DNA of 64,000 nt from Achromobacter insolitus (GCF_002209555.1 NZ_NJIF01000002.1:558001-622000), one strand, 5' to 3'; numbered from the stretch's first letter, positions 50,924 to 60,154 are shown. The notes: generated from the letters alone by a model not told the origin. Translations and numbers: made by a program.

Positions 50924-51454
50924 TCAGGAGTTCTGCGGCCGGGATTGCGCCACGATGCGATAGCGGCTGCCGCCAGACAGCGATTCGGAGGCCACCAACA
51001 CCATGCGGTCGTAGCGCCAGGACAAGGGCGCGGGCGTATCCGTGGGCGGGGTCGCGTGCTCGATATTGCGCAGCAGGGTGACGTGCGGGCGGAAGGGCTG
51101 GGGCGGCGCTGCCAGGCCGAACCCGTCCAGCCATTGCCAGAGCTCGTCATGGGCGGCCTGCAAGCCCGGTGGCGTGTCGCCGGGGCCGGCCCACAGGATG
51201 CGCTGGCGCCCGAAGACGCCATAGCGGTCCAACGTGATGTCCTCCGGCGCGAGACGGCGCTCGGGCGTGGCGGCGGCAAGTTCATCGGCAAGCGCCGCGT
51301 CGACGGGCCCCAGGAAAGCCAAGGTCAGGTGCAAGGTCTCCGTGCGCATGGCGCGTCCGCCGCAGCTCGGCCGCGCCTGCTCCGCCCAAGTGGCGAGCTT
51401 GGCCGCCAGCGGCGGCGCCGGCCACAGGGCGAAGAACAGGCGTACGGTGGACAT
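50924..51454 (-). CDS. thpR: RNA 2',3'-cyclic phosphodiesterase
   Basis: 176-residue 2H phosphoesterase (formerly 2'-5' RNA ligase) opening 2',3'-cyclic phosphates. It has the two HxTx motifs HLTLAFLG (H42) and HVTLLRN (about residue 129) in two symmetric lobes. The start at 51454 (MSTVRLFFALWPAP) matches the family N-terminus; an upstream in-frame ATG adds an unrelated segment. It lies 46 bp from cheD on the same strand and could be co-transcribed with it. Confidence 0.93.
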   Translation of the reverse strand: MSTVRLFFALWPAPPLAAKLATWAEQARPSCGGRAMRTETLHLTLAFLGPVDAALADELAAATPERRLAPEDITLDRYGVFGRQRILWAGPGDTPPGLQAAHDELWQWLDGFGLAAPPQPFRPHVTLLRNIEHATPPTDTPAPLSWRYDRMVLVASESLSGGSRYRIVAQSRPQNS

Positions 51455-51500
51455 GGGCTGATTGTAGGGGCGCGCGCCGCGCAATGCGCGTCGGGCCCGT

Positions 51501-52214
51501 TCAGTTGCCCGTGGTCTCCGTGCGGCGCCGGCGGGTCAGGGCGGTGTCGAAGCGTTCCACGCCAGGACGTGCCGGGGGGTCGAAGCGCTCCACGCCGGGC
51601 CGGGTGAAACGCTCGACCCGTTGCGGGGTTTCGGTCTTGGCCTGCACGCTTTGGGCGGCCGCCTGTTCGCGCTTGGCGATGATTTCCTCGGCGCGCTGAT
51701 GGTGCGGCGCCATCTTGCGCACCATTACCCGGCCGTCGCGCGGGAAGTAGTTGATGCGGCGCGCGTGCACGTCGCCCAAATCTTGCGCCTTGACCGGAAT
51801 GCCTTCGGTCTTGAGATAGTTCAGCACGAACTGGCCGTTGCGTTCGCCGATGTTCATCTGCTGCATGGCGGACAGCACGGCGCCGCCACCGAACACCTTG
51901 GCTTCCAGCCGGTCGCGGACGGCGCCGGCCTTCAGGAGTTCGTTGATCAGCACTTCCATGGCGAACGCGCCATAGCGCATGGTGGCCGAGGCGGGTGACT
52001 GCATGTCGCCTTCCGGCAACATGAAATGGTTCATGCCGCCCACGCCCGTCACAGGGTCGTGGATACAGGCAGCGACGCAGGATCCCAGCACGGTCGAGAT
52101 CATCAGGTCTTCGTTGGTGACGTAGTACTCGTTGGGCAGTACTTTCACCGCCTGACACTGGAACGCGCTGTCGAAATAGTGGCGCGTCGCACGGGCTTCA
52201 AGACGGGCGGCCAT
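51501..52214 (-). CDS. cheD: Chemoreceptor glutamine deamidase CheD, with repeated C-terminal tail
   Basis: 237-residue CheD, which deamidates receptor glutamines and in some species interacts with CheC. Active-site residues are C46 ([10 protein letters not shown]), H63 (GGMNHFML) and T41. The family core ends near residue 170. The remaining 65 residues form a charged helix ([20 protein letters not shown]) and three VERF repeats (200-203, 208-211, 219-222; RPGVERFD twice). No other che or fla gene is in the window, so it is an orphan here. The tail may be a docking peptide. Confidence 0.93.
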   Translation of the reverse strand: MAARLEARATRHYFDSAFQCQAVKVLPNEYYVTNEDLMISTVLGSCVAACIHDPVTGVGGMNHFMLPEGDMQSPASATMRYGAFAMEVLINELLKAGAVRDRLEAKVFGGGAVLSAMQQMNIGERNGQFVLNYLKTEGIPVKAQDLGDVHARRINYFPRDGRVMVRKMAPHHQRAEEIIAKREQAAAQSVQAKTETPQRVERFTRPGVERFDPPARPGVERFDTALTRRRRTETTGN

Positions 52215-52400
52215 GGGACTCGATTAGGGGCAAGAACAGCGATTGGGACACGAAGTTGGCAGCTCGAGAACAGAAATGTATCAAAACATGTAAGAAAATG
52301 TCGCTTTATTCTTGCATACTCAAGCTTCCAGCGGGTGAATGGCTGTGTAACGGACCCCGTAATGTGTCCGCTTTTTGCCGCATGGTTCGCAGCCTGGAGC

Positions 52401-52439
52401 GCCCGCTGGCAGGCATCCAGGCATCCTACACAAGCGGGC
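52401..52439. other. Inverted repeat in the cheD upstream region
   Basis: Arms GCCCGCT and AGCGGGC with an inner AGGCATCC direct repeat. A further hairpin TTCCCCG / CGGGGAA lies at 52448-52466. The 290-bp gap between cheD and ftsX holds no credible gene; AT-rich sequence near 52265-52310 may contain the cheD promoter. Confidence 0.45.
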
Positions 52440-52504
52440 GGGAGTCGTTCCCCGGATCACGGGGAAGAACGGGCTCTATACGGAGCTTTAGGCGGGGGGA
52501 GCCG

Positions 52505-53413
52505 TCAGAAGCGCGTGCTGCGGGTGACCGACCAGCGGGCGGACAGCGCGCCCAAGGCGGCGGAGGCGACGACCGCGCCGATCAGCACGGCGGGGCCGGG
52601 CAAGTGCAGGGCGAATTCGGCCCCGTAGCTGCGCGCCAGCCCGACCAGGGCGTCGTTCAGCGGCGACAGGGCGACCGCCGCCACGCCAATGGCCAGCAGG
52701 GATGCCACGGCGCCCGACAGCGCGCCCAGGTAAAGGAACGGCCGGCGCACGAAGGATTCGGTGGCGCCTACCAACCGGGCCACGCCGATTTCCTCGCGTT
52801 GCGAAAGCGCTTGCATGCGCACGGTGTTGAAGACCGTTGCCAGCACCACCACCGCCACGCAGGCTGCCAGGAAGCCCAGGCCGATGCGCGCGAAGCGCAG
52901 GATGGCCTCCAGGCGTTGCACCCAGGCGCTATCCAACTGCACCAGGTCGACGTGGTTCCATTGCTTCCAGGATGCGGCAAGCTTGTCCGCCCGGCCTGCC
53001 AGGTTGTCGCCGTCGGCCAGCGTCACCACCACGGCGTCCGGCAGCGGGTTGCCGGGCAGCACGGCCAGCGCCTGTTGCCAGGCCGGGTTGGCGCGCAGAT
53101 CGGCCAGGGCATCTTCACGGCCGATCACGCGCACCGCGCGGATGTCGTCCTTGAATTCGTCCTGGATGCGCTTGGCCACGTCCGCGGCGGCGCCCGAGGG
53201 GGCGTCCACCCGCATGAAGACGGTGACTTCGGGTGTGACCGACATCTGGCGCGCCACCGGCTGGACCGAGACCAGGATGGCGCTGCCCAGCAGCGGCAGG
53301 GCGAGGGCCAGGGCCATGACCAGCAGATTGGCCAGGGAAGAGAAGGGTTGCTTGATCAGCCGGCGCAGGGTGACCAGCAGCGCGTAGCGGTGTTGCCGCA
53401 GCCAGGCGTTCAT
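52505..53413 (-). CDS. ftsX: Cell-division ABC-type protein FtsX
   Basis: 302-residue inner-membrane partner of FtsE, coupling cytokinesis to periplasmic peptidoglycan hydrolases. There are four transmembrane segments: residues about 24-45 (LANLLVMALALALPLL), then a periplasmic domain (about 50-165), then three helices (about 175-200, 225-247, 275-295). The NTVRMQALSQREEIGVARLVGA segment is the FtsX signature. The start at 53413 overlaps the ftsE stop as ATGA. Confidence 0.95.
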   Translation of the reverse strand: MNAWLRQHRYALLVTLRRLIKQPFSSLANLLVMALALALPLLGSAILVSVQPVARQMSVTPEVTVFMRVDAPSGAAADVAKRIQDEFKDDIRAVRVIGREDALADLRANPAWQQALAVLPGNPLPDAVVVTLADGDNLAGRADKLAASWKQWNHVDLVQLDSAWVQRLEAILRFARIGLGFLAACVAVVVLATVFNTVRMQALSQREEIGVARLVGATESFVRRPFLYLGALSGAVASLLAIGVAAVALSPLNDALVGLARSYGAEFALHLPGPAVLIGAVVASAALGALSARWSVTRSTRF

Positions 53414-54108
53414 GCGTTTTCTCCCGGGTAGGCCCGGCCGGACGAGGCGCCCTGGGAGTCGGCGAATTTGCCTGGGTCGATCCGCAAAGTGCGGGTGGCG
53501 TAGCGCGCCATGAGTTCCTGGTCGTGCGAGGCGATCAGCGTGGTCACGCCGACGCGGTTGAAGTCGCGGAACACGTTCATGATGCGCTGCGCGTTGTCGT
53601 GGTCGAGGTTGGCGGTGGGTTCGTCGGCGATCAGGATCGCGGGCCGGTTCACGATGGCACGGGCGATGGCCAGGCGCTGCTGCTCGCCGCCGGACAGCTC
53701 GATGGGATTGAGGTCTTCCTTGCCGGACAGCCCCACCTTGTCCAACGCGGCGCGGGCGCGGGCTGCGGCCGAATCCCAGGCATGGCCCGTGACCGCCAGC
53801 GGCAGCATGACGTTTTCGAACGCGCTTCGATCGAACAGCAGGTGTGTGTCCTGCAGGATGACGCCCACGGCGCGGCGCAGGTACGGCCTCGCCCGGGCGG
53901 GCAGCTTGTCCAGCCGCTGGCCGTTGACCTGGATCGATCCCCGGCTGGCGGGCTCCAGCCCGCCAATCAGCTTGAGCAAAGTGGACTTGCCCGCGCCGGA
54001 TGGCCCGGATACGAAAACGAACTCTCCCGCGCTTACGCGGAAGTTGATGTCGGCCAGGATGTTGCGGCCGCGACCATATGATTTGAATACGTGCTGGAAT
54101 TCGATCAT
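53410..54108 (-). CDS. ftsE: Cell-division ATP-binding protein FtsE
   Basis: 232-residue ABC ATPase of the divisome. Walker A GPSGAGKST spans residues 35-43, the Q-loop ILQDTHLL, the signature LSGGEQQRLAIARA and Walker B ILIADEPTANLD, with SHDQ containing the switch His. The start at 54108 (MIEFQHVFKSYGRGRN) is canonical. It is the first gene of ftsEX; a divergent promoter region is shared with aapJ. Confidence 0.96.
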   Translation of the reverse strand: MIEFQHVFKSYGRGRNILADINFRVSAGEFVFVSGPSGAGKSTLLKLIGGLEPASRGSIQVNGQRLDKLPARARPYLRRAVGVILQDTHLLFDRSAFENVMLPLAVTGHAWDSAAARARAALDKVGLSGKEDLNPIELSGGEQQRLAIARAIVNRPAILIADEPTANLDHDNAQRIMNVFRDFNRVGVTTLIASHDQELMARYATRTLRIDPGKFADSQGASSGRAYPGENA

Positions 54109-54194
54109 GGCGGCTGTCAGATGAAGCCGCAATAGTAACTCGGGGACAGTAAGGTGGCCTAAGCCGCCAGGACGAGGCGCGGACAAATTTTTCG

Positions 54195-54221
54195 GCGCAA
54201 GGTATCCGGACACGCTTGCGC
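54195..54221. promoter_or_regulatory. Inverted repeat in the ftsE/aapJ promoter region
   Basis: Arms GCGCAAG and CTTGCGC, 13 bp apart, in the 290-bp divergent gap. Candidate operator or leader hairpin. Confidence 0.4.
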
Positions 54222-54232
54222 TGGCTCAAAAA

Positions 54233-54282
54233 GTGTCCCTTTTTTCGGGGGAAAACAGCGTTTCATTTCACCCAGTGTCCCT
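54233..54282 (+). promoter_or_regulatory. Direct repeat GTGTCCCT in the aapJ promoter region
   Basis: GTGTCCCT occurs at 54233-54240 and as GTGTCCCT at 54275-54282, each followed by a T-rich stretch ending TTTC then GGG. The spacing is 42 bp, four helical turns. Possibly binding sites of a regulator of the amino-acid importer. Confidence 0.4.
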
Positions 54283-54398
54283 ATATTTCAAGGGAATTCC
54301 CGGATGCGCCGCGTACGGCGCGGACGCTACCATCCGCCCCATACGTGGGCCCAACCCGGCCTGCGTGAGACTTCGCCTTATCCCACACGGAGAACACG

Positions 54399-55415
54399 AT
54401 GAAAGTACTGAAACTCGCTGCGATCGGCGCCGCTTTGTTCGCTGCATCGGCCGCAGCCAATGCGGGCGCAACCTTCGATAACGTCAAGAAAAAAGGGTTT
54501 GTCCAGTGCGGGGTTTCGACGGGTATCCCGGGGTTCTCCATCGCTGACAGCAAGGGCGAATACAAGGGCATCGACGTCGATCTGTGCCGCGCCATCGCCT
54601 CGACCATGTTCGGCGACGCCACCAAGGTCAAGTTCACCCCGCTGAACACGCAACAGCGCTTCACCGCGCTGCAGTCCGGCGAAGTGGACGTTCTTACCCG
54701 CAACACCACGGTCACGCTGACGCGCGACACGACGCTGGGCCTGATCGGCGTGGGCGTGAACTACTACGACAGCCAGGGCGTCATGGTCTCCAAGGACCTG
54801 AACGTCAAGAGCGCCAAGGAACTGAACGGCGCCACCATCTGCGTGCAGCCGGGCACCACCACCGAACTGAACCTGGCTGACTGGTTCCGCGGCCAGAAGA
54901 TCGAATTCAAGCCGGTCGTGATCGACAAGTACGACGAGATCATCCGCGCCTTCTCGGCCGGTCGTTGCGATGCCTTCACCACCGACAAGTCGCAGCTGGC
55001 TTCGACCCGCACCACGCTCGAGAACCCGGACAAGTTCATCATCCTGCCGGAAGACTTCTCCAAGGAGCCGCTGGGCCCCATGGTCCGCCAGGGCGACGAG
55101 CAATGGTTCAACATCGTGCGCTGGTCGCTCAATGCCATGCTCGAAGCCGAGGAATACGGCATCACCAAGGCTAACGTCGATGAAATGGCGAAGAGCCCCA
55201 ACCCCAACATCCAGCGCATCCTGGGCGTGACCCCGGGCATGGGCAAGAACCTGGGCGTGGATGACAAGTGGGCCTACAACATCATCAAGAACGTGGGCAA
55301 CTACGGTGAAAGCTTCGAAAGCACGCTGGGCAAGAGCAGCGCGATGAAGCTGGAGCGCGGCTTGAACGCGTCCTACAAGAATGGTGGTTTGATGTACGGT
55401 TGGCCGGTGCGTTAA
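54399..55415 (+). CDS. aapJ: General L-amino-acid ABC transporter receptor AapJ
   Basis: 338-residue periplasmic binding protein (SBP_bac_3) with a signal peptide (MKVLKLAAIGAALFAASAAA, then NAGAT). Family motifs are KKGFVQCGVSTGIPGFSIAD, GIDVDLCRAIASTMFGD and VDVLTRNTTVTL. It binds a wide range of L-amino acids in related bacteria. A terminator-like hairpin (55431-55458) follows, allowing higher receptor than permease expression. First gene of aapJQMP. Confidence 0.96.
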   Translation: MKVLKLAAIGAALFAASAAANAGATFDNVKKKGFVQCGVSTGIPGFSIADSKGEYKGIDVDLCRAIASTMFGDATKVKFTPLNTQQRFTALQSGEVDVLTRNTTVTLTRDTTLGLIGVGVNYYDSQGVMVSKDLNVKSAKELNGATICVQPGTTTELNLADWFRGQKIEFKPVVIDKYDEIIRAFSAGRCDAFTTDKSQLASTRTTLENPDKFIILPEDFSKEPLGPMVRQGDEQWFNIVRWSLNAMLEAEEYGITKANVDEMAKSPNPNIQRILGVTPGMGKNLGVDDKWAYNIIKNVGNYGESFESTLGKSSAMKLERGLNASYKNGGLMYGWPVR

Positions 55416-55430
55416 CACACGGCTGCCTGG

Positions 55431-55458
55431 AAAAACGGAGCCCGGCGCTCCGTTTTTC
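55431..55458 (+). terminator. Attenuating terminator between aapJ and aapQ
   Basis: CGGAGC / GCTCCG stem extended by AAAAA / TTTTT, ending in TTTTTCC, 16 bp after the aapJ stop. Confidence 0.88.
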
Positions 55459-55545
55459 CTCTCCCGCCTGCGGGCGGGTGGCAGGAGTGGGTGGCGCGGC
55501 CCTTCCGGTTTCGCCGCCCGGTGTCCGACTTCTGTAGATTCACTC

Positions 55546-56736
55546 ATGAATACTCCCAATAAAAGCGCGCCTGCATCGGCACCTCCCCGGCGTCTGAACT
55601 GGAACGATCCCGGGGTGCGCTCCGTGGTCTACCAGGTGCTTGCGCTGGCCGCAGTGGCCTGGGCCGTGTGGTTCCTGGTTTCAAACACGCTGCACAACCT
55701 GTCCGTGCGCAATATCGCCACGGGCTTTGGCTTCCTGGACCGCGAGGCCGGTTTCGCGATCGGTGAAACACCCATCGCCTATACCCCCGCGAACACTTAT
55801 GGCCGCGCCATCCTGGTCGGTCTGCTCAATACGCTGCGCGTGGCCGTCATCGGCATCGTGCTGGCTACCATCCTCGGCACGCTCATCGGCATCGGCCGCC
55901 TGTCCAAGAACTGGCTGGTCGCCAAGATCACCTCGGTCTACGTCGAAGTGATGCGCAACGTGCCGCTGCTGCTGCAGTTGTTCTTCTGGTATGCGCTGAT
56001 CACGGAAAACATGCCGGGTCCGCGCCAGGCGCACAATCCGCTGCCAGGCGTCTTCATCTCCAACCGCGGCCTGAAGGTGCCGGGGCTGGAAGGCAATTCG
56101 CTGGACTGGATGCTGGGCGGACTGGGCCTGGCCATCATCGCGATCATCCTGCTGGGCCACTGGGGCAAGAAGCGCCAGGAAGCCACCGGCCGGGTGTTCC
56201 CGCTGGGCCGCGCGGCCATCGGCCTGCTCATCGGCTTTCCCGTCATCGGCTGGCTGGTCAGCGGCGCTTCGCTGACCCTGGACATGCCGGAGCTCAAGGG
56301 CTTCAACTTTTCGGGCGGCCTGACCCTGTCGCCGGAATTCGCTGCCTTGATGGCGGGCTTGGTGATCTACACCTCGGCCTTCATCGCCGAAGTGGTGCGT
56401 TCGGGCATCCAGGCGGTCAATAACGGCCAGTGGGAAGCGGCCGGTTCGCTGGGCCTGCGCCGCAAGCAGGTGCTGCGCCTGGTGGTGCTGCCGCAGGCGC
56501 TGCGCGTGATCATCCCGCCAATGACCAGCCAATACCTGAACCTGACCAAGAACAGTTCGCTGGCCGTGGCCATCGGGTATCCCGATATCGTGTCGGTGGT
56601 GAACACCACGCTGAACCAGACCGGCCAGGCCATCGAGGGCATTCTCATCATCATGGCCGCGTACCTCACGGTCAGCCTGTCGATTTCGATATTCATGAAT
56701 TGGTACAACAAGCGCATCGCGCTGGTGGAGCGTTGA
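55546..56736 (+). CDS. aapQ: Amino-acid ABC transporter permease AapQ
   Basis: 396-residue inner-membrane permease of the general amino-acid importer. The long form has a periplasmic insert (about residues 155-250) and the binding-protein-dependent permease EAA loop GQWEAAGSLGLRRKQVLRLVV (about 299-320). NTLRVAVIGIVLATILGT and the MRNVPLLLQLFFWY motif are typical of HisM/AapQ proteins. The stop is separated by 1 bp from the aapM start. Confidence 0.95.
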   Translation: MNTPNKSAPASAPPRRLNWNDPGVRSVVYQVLALAAVAWAVWFLVSNTLHNLSVRNIATGFGFLDREAGFAIGETPIAYTPANTYGRAILVGLLNTLRVAVIGIVLATILGTLIGIGRLSKNWLVAKITSVYVEVMRNVPLLLQLFFWYALITENMPGPRQAHNPLPGVFISNRGLKVPGLEGNSLDWMLGGLGLAIIAIILLGHWGKKRQEATGRVFPLGRAAIGLLIGFPVIGWLVSGASLTLDMPELKGFNFSGGLTLSPEFAALMAGLVIYTSAFIAEVVRSGIQAVNNGQWEAAGSLGLRRKQVLRLVVLPQALRVIIPPMTSQYLNLTKNSSLAVAIGYPDIVSVVNTTLNQTGQAIEGILIIMAAYLTVSLSISIFMNWYNKRIALVER

Positions 56737-56737
56737 T

Positions 56738-57838
56738 ATGAGCAGCACTTCGCATATCCCCGCCGAAGGCCTGCCGCCGCCCAGCACCCAGGTGGGTCCG
56801 TGGGCATGGGTCAAGTCGCGCCTGTTTTCGTCGCCGCTGAATATCCTCATCACGGTATTGGTGGCGTGGTTCCTGCTGATGGCGATACCGGCGCTGGTGG
56901 AGTGGGCCTTCATCAAGGCGAACTTCTCCGCGACCAATGCCCAGGAGTGCCGTGCCTCGGGCGGCGCCTGCTGGGCCTTCATCATCGAGAAGCACCGGCT
57001 GATCCTGTTCGGAACCTACCCGTACGACGAGCAATGGCGTCCGTTGATCGCGACCATCATCCTGGTGGCCGTGATCGTCTGCAGCGGCATCCGCCGTTTC
57101 TGGAACTGGAAGCTCGCCATCATCTGGACCGTGGGCCTGACGGCCGTGGCGCTCCTGATGTGGGGCGGCGTGTTCGGCCTGACCTACGTGGAAAACGCGC
57201 GCTGGGGCGGCCTGCCGCTGACGCTGATCCTGTCCACGTTCGGCATCGCCTTCGCATTCCCGATCGGCGTGCTGCTGGCCTTGGGCCGGCGTTCCAAGAT
57301 GCCCGCCATCAAGGCGCTGTGCGTTGTGTACATCGAGCTGATCCGCGGCGTGCCGCTGATCAGTTTGCTGTTCATGTCGTCGGTGATGCTGCCGCTGTTC
57401 CTGCCGGAAGGCTTCTCTATCGACAAGCTGCTGCGCGCGCAGATCGCGATCATCATGTTCGCGGCGGCGTACATCGCCGAAACGGTCCGTGGCGGCTTGC
57501 AGGCGATCCCGAAGGGCCAGTACGAGGGCGCCGATTCCCTGGGCCTGAACTACTGGCAGCAGATGCGCAAGATCATCCTGCCGCAGGCGCTGAAGATTGT
57601 GATTCCGCCGCTGGTCAGCATCTTCATCGCGCTGTTCAAGGACACCTCGCTGGTGGTGATCATCGGCATCTTCGACCTGACGCTGGCGGCCAAGGCAGCC
57701 TTGTCCGATGCGGCATGGCGCGGATTCGGGGTGGAGGCGTACCTGTTCATTTCGCTCATCTACTTCGTCTTCTGCTTCTCCATGTCCAAGTACAGCCAGG
57801 CGCTCGAAAAACGCCTGGCCACGGGACACGCACGCTAG
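56738..57838 (+). CDS. aapM: Amino-acid ABC transporter permease AapM
   Basis: 366-residue second permease of the general amino-acid importer. It has the RGVPLISLLFMSSVMLP element, the EAA loop GQYEGADSLGLNYWQQMRKI (about residues 263-282) and LVVIIGIFDLTLAAKAAL. A hydrophobic N-terminus (about 25-50) precedes a cysteine-containing periplasmic segment (ECRASGGACWAF). It forms a heterodimer with AapQ. Confidence 0.95.
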   Translation: MSSTSHIPAEGLPPPSTQVGPWAWVKSRLFSSPLNILITVLVAWFLLMAIPALVEWAFIKANFSATNAQECRASGGACWAFIIEKHRLILFGTYPYDEQWRPLIATIILVAVIVCSGIRRFWNWKLAIIWTVGLTAVALLMWGGVFGLTYVENARWGGLPLTLILSTFGIAFAFPIGVLLALGRRSKMPAIKALCVVYIELIRGVPLISLLFMSSVMLPLFLPEGFSIDKLLRAQIAIIMFAAAYIAETVRGGLQAIPKGQYEGADSLGLNYWQQMRKIILPQALKIVIPPLVSIFIALFKDTSLVVIIGIFDLTLAAKAALSDAAWRGFGVEAYLFISLIYFVFCFSMSKYSQALEKRLATGHAR

Positions 57839-57898
57839 AACTTTGCAGCGCGTCCGCCCCGGGCGGGCGCGCACCGCGATACTTACGGGAGTACAGGC

Positions 57899-58639
57899 AT
57901 GTCTGATGCCATCATCAAATTGCAGGACGTGAACAAGTGGTACGGGCAGTTCCACGTGCTGCGCAACATCAACCTGGACGTCGCGCCGGGCGAACGCATC
58001 GTGGTGTGCGGACCGTCGGGCTCGGGCAAGTCCACCATGATCCGTTGCATCAACCGCCTTGAAGAGCACCAGAAGGGCCACATCATCGTGGACGGCACGG
58101 AGCTCACCAACGACCTCAAGCACATCGAGACCATCCGCAAGGACGTCGGCATGGTGTTCCAGCACTTCAACCTGTTTCCCCACCTGACGGTGCTGGAGAA
58201 CCTGACGCTGGGCCCCATGTGGGTGCTGAAGAAGCCGCGCGCCGAAGCCGAGGCCACGGCCATGAAGTACCTGGAGCGCGTGCGCATCCCCGACCAGGCC
58301 AAGAAATTCCCCGGCCAGCTCTCCGGCGGCCAGCAGCAACGCGTGGCGATCGCGCGTTCGCTGTGCATGAGCCCCAAGATCATGCTGTTCGATGAGCCGA
58401 CTTCCGCGCTGGACCCGGAAATGGTCAAGGAAGTGCTGGACGTGATGGTCAACCTGGCCCAGGAAAGCGGCATGACGATGATCTGCGTCACCCACGAAAT
58501 GGGTTTCGCGCGCAAGGTCGCCAACCGCGTCATCTTCATGGACCGGGGCGAAATCATCGAGCAGAACAGCCCCGACGAGTTCTTCGACAACCCGCAGAAC
58601 GACCGGACCAAACTGTTCCTCAGCCAGATCCTGCACTGA
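57899..58639 (+). CDS. aapP: Amino-acid ABC transporter ATPase AapP
   Basis: 246-residue ATPase with Walker [10 protein letters not shown] (K44), Q-loop [13 protein letters not shown], signature [15 protein letters not shown], Walker [15 protein letters not shown] and [11 protein letters not shown]. It is the canonical polar-amino-acid subfamily ATPase. The start at 57899 ([16 protein letters not shown]) is 60 bp after aapM. It ends the operon at a Rho-independent terminator. Confidence 0.97.
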   Translation: MSDAIIKLQDVNKWYGQFHVLRNINLDVAPGERIVVCGPSGSGKSTMIRCINRLEEHQKGHIIVDGTELTNDLKHIETIRKDVGMVFQHFNLFPHLTVLENLTLGPMWVLKKPRAEAEATAMKYLERVRIPDQAKKFPGQLSGGQQQRVAIARSLCMSPKIMLFDEPTSALDPEMVKEVLDVMVNLAQESGMTMICVTHEMGFARKVANRVIFMDRGEIIEQNSPDEFFDNPQNDRTKLFLSQILH

Positions 58640-58645
58640 TCCCCC

Positions 58646-58668
58646 AACCGCCTTCGGGCGGTTTTTTC
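58646..58668 (+). terminator. Rho-independent terminator of aapJQMP
   Basis: AACCGCC-TTCG-GGCGGTT stem followed by TTTT, 6 bp after the aapP stop. Confidence 0.95.
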
Positions 58669-58816
58669 ATGGGGCGGCCGGCTTGATTCCCGGCGTTTGG
58701 AATGGGCGCTGTTACGGGAACAGGCGGGCGTTCTGCTGGTATCTCTTTGTTACGCCGTATTCCTTGCTGCGGTATGCTACTGACCGCTATTTATCCGAAG
58801 CGAGGAGAACAACATC

Positions 58817-59833
58817 ATGACGCAGACCCCCCGCCGCGCTGTGCGCCGCGCCCTGTTGCAAGGCGCCGTGGCGCTGGCCGCGACCCTGCCTTTTGGCGCG
58901 CCCGCCCTGGCCCAGGCCACCGATTTCCCGACCAAGCCGTTGCGCTTTGTCGTGCCCTACCCGCCCGGCGGCCCGCTGGACACCATGGCCCGGATGCTGG
59001 CCGAGAAGGTGCGCGGCTCCCTGGGACAGCCCGTCATCGTGGAAAACCGTTCGGGCGCGGGCGGCAACATTGGCGCCGACCTGGTGGCCAAGGCGCCGGC
59101 CGACGGCTACACGCTGGTGATGGGCGCGGTTGCAACGCACGCCATCAATCCGTGGCTGTTCGCCAATCTGCCATATGACCCGGTGAAGGATTTCGCGCCG
59201 GTGACCATCGTGGCTTCGGTGCCCAATGTGTTGGTGATGAACGTCGAGTTCGCGCAGAAGAACAAGATCGAAAAGCTGGCCGACCTGATCGATTACGCCA
59301 AGAAGAATCCGGGCAAACTGAACTACGGTTCGGGCGGCAACGGCAGCGCCGGGCATTTGTCGGGCGAGCTGTTGAAGGCGCGCGCAGGCATCAATGTCGA
59401 GCACATTCCTTATCAAGGCGCGGCGCCTGCGCAGCTGGCGCTGCTGTCGGGCCAGTCGGATTTCATGTTCGACAACCTGGCGGCTTCGGCTCCGCTGATC
59501 AAGGACGGCAAGGTGAAGGCCCTGGCTGTTACCACCGCCAAGCGTTCGTCGTTGCTGGCGGATGTGCCCACGGTCGAGGAATCCGGGATCAAGGGCTTTG
59601 ACCTGGGAACCTGGTTCGGCGTGTTCACGACGGGCGGCACGCCGGCGCCGGTGGTGGCGAAGCTGAACAAGGCTTACTCGGACGCGATGCAGCAGGCGGA
59701 TGTGAAGCAGCGGCTGCTGACGATGGGGTCTGAGGCCGCGCCGATGACGCCTGAGGCGTTTGCTGAGTTCGTTAAGAGCGAGAAGGCGAAGTATCAGGAG
59801 ATTGTGAAGATCTCTGGGGCTAGCTTGAATTGA
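58817..59833 (+). CDS. Bug-family tripartite tricarboxylate transporter receptor
   Basis: 338-residue periplasmic receptor with a twin-arginine-like N-terminus (MTQTPRRAVRRALLQGAVAL) and cleavage after ALAQA. The family motifs FPTKPLRFVVPYPPGGPLD, NRSGAGGNIGADLVAK and APADGYTL are present. A stand-alone gene with GAGGAG upstream. The final 40 codons shift to C-poor sequence, leading into structured element copy C at 59859. Ligand unknown. Confidence 0.94.
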   Translation: MTQTPRRAVRRALLQGAVALAATLPFGAPALAQATDFPTKPLRFVVPYPPGGPLDTMARMLAEKVRGSLGQPVIVENRSGAGGNIGADLVAKAPADGYTLVMGAVATHAINPWLFANLPYDPVKDFAPVTIVASVPNVLVMNVEFAQKNKIEKLADLIDYAKKNPGKLNYGSGGNGSAGHLSGELLKARAGINVEHIPYQGAAPAQLALLSGQSDFMFDNLAASAPLIKDGKVKALAVTTAKRSSLLADVPTVEESGIKGFDLGTWFGVFTTGGTPAPVVAKLNKAYSDAMQQADVKQRLLTMGSEAAPMTPEAFAEFVKSEKAKYQEIVKISGASLN

Positions 59834-59858
59834 TTTTTTTGTCTTGATGGGCGTCTTG

Positions 59859-60067
59859 GGTTCTTGAGACGCCCGGCGCGTCGGTGGCCCGCGGTGCGTG
59901 GGCCACCGACGCGCCAGGCTCTGGCGGTTGAAGCTTGACGTCCGCTGGGGCGATTGGCGTTCTTCTGGTTCTTGCCGGCATTTGTGTTTGGGGGGGCGTG
60001 TCTTGCGGGGCCCGCCCCAGGCCGGCCGCGCGGGCGGCCTTTTGGGGCTTACGCGGTGGCTTGCGTC
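59859..60067 (+). repeat. Structured interspersed element, shortened copy C
   Basis: A 209-bp relative of the elements at 32941 and 33357. It keeps the 5' flank GGTTCTTGAGACGCCC, a clamp hairpin GGCGCGTCGGTGGCCC / GGGCCACCGACGCGCC (59875-59890 with 59900-59915) closed by a 9-base loop, and the 3' domain (60014-60048), which matches copy A in all but one base over about 58 bp. The 92-base core between clamp arms is missing. It follows the Bug gene in sense orientation. The rest of the gap to 60155 holds no gene. Confidence 0.88.
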
Positions 60068-60154
60068 GTGCTGCTGTGTGATTGGTGATTGGTGCTTTGC
60101 GGTGTGGCTTGTGGTCTATGCTGAGCGTCTTTGCTTACTGACGCCGGGGCCTTC

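Noticed and set aside
56693-58636. Minus-strand frame of about 650 codons across aapM and aapP
   Set aside because: Both genes on the plus strand have complete ABC motifs. The opposite frame is low complexity, with many Asp, His, Gln and Arg and no domain.
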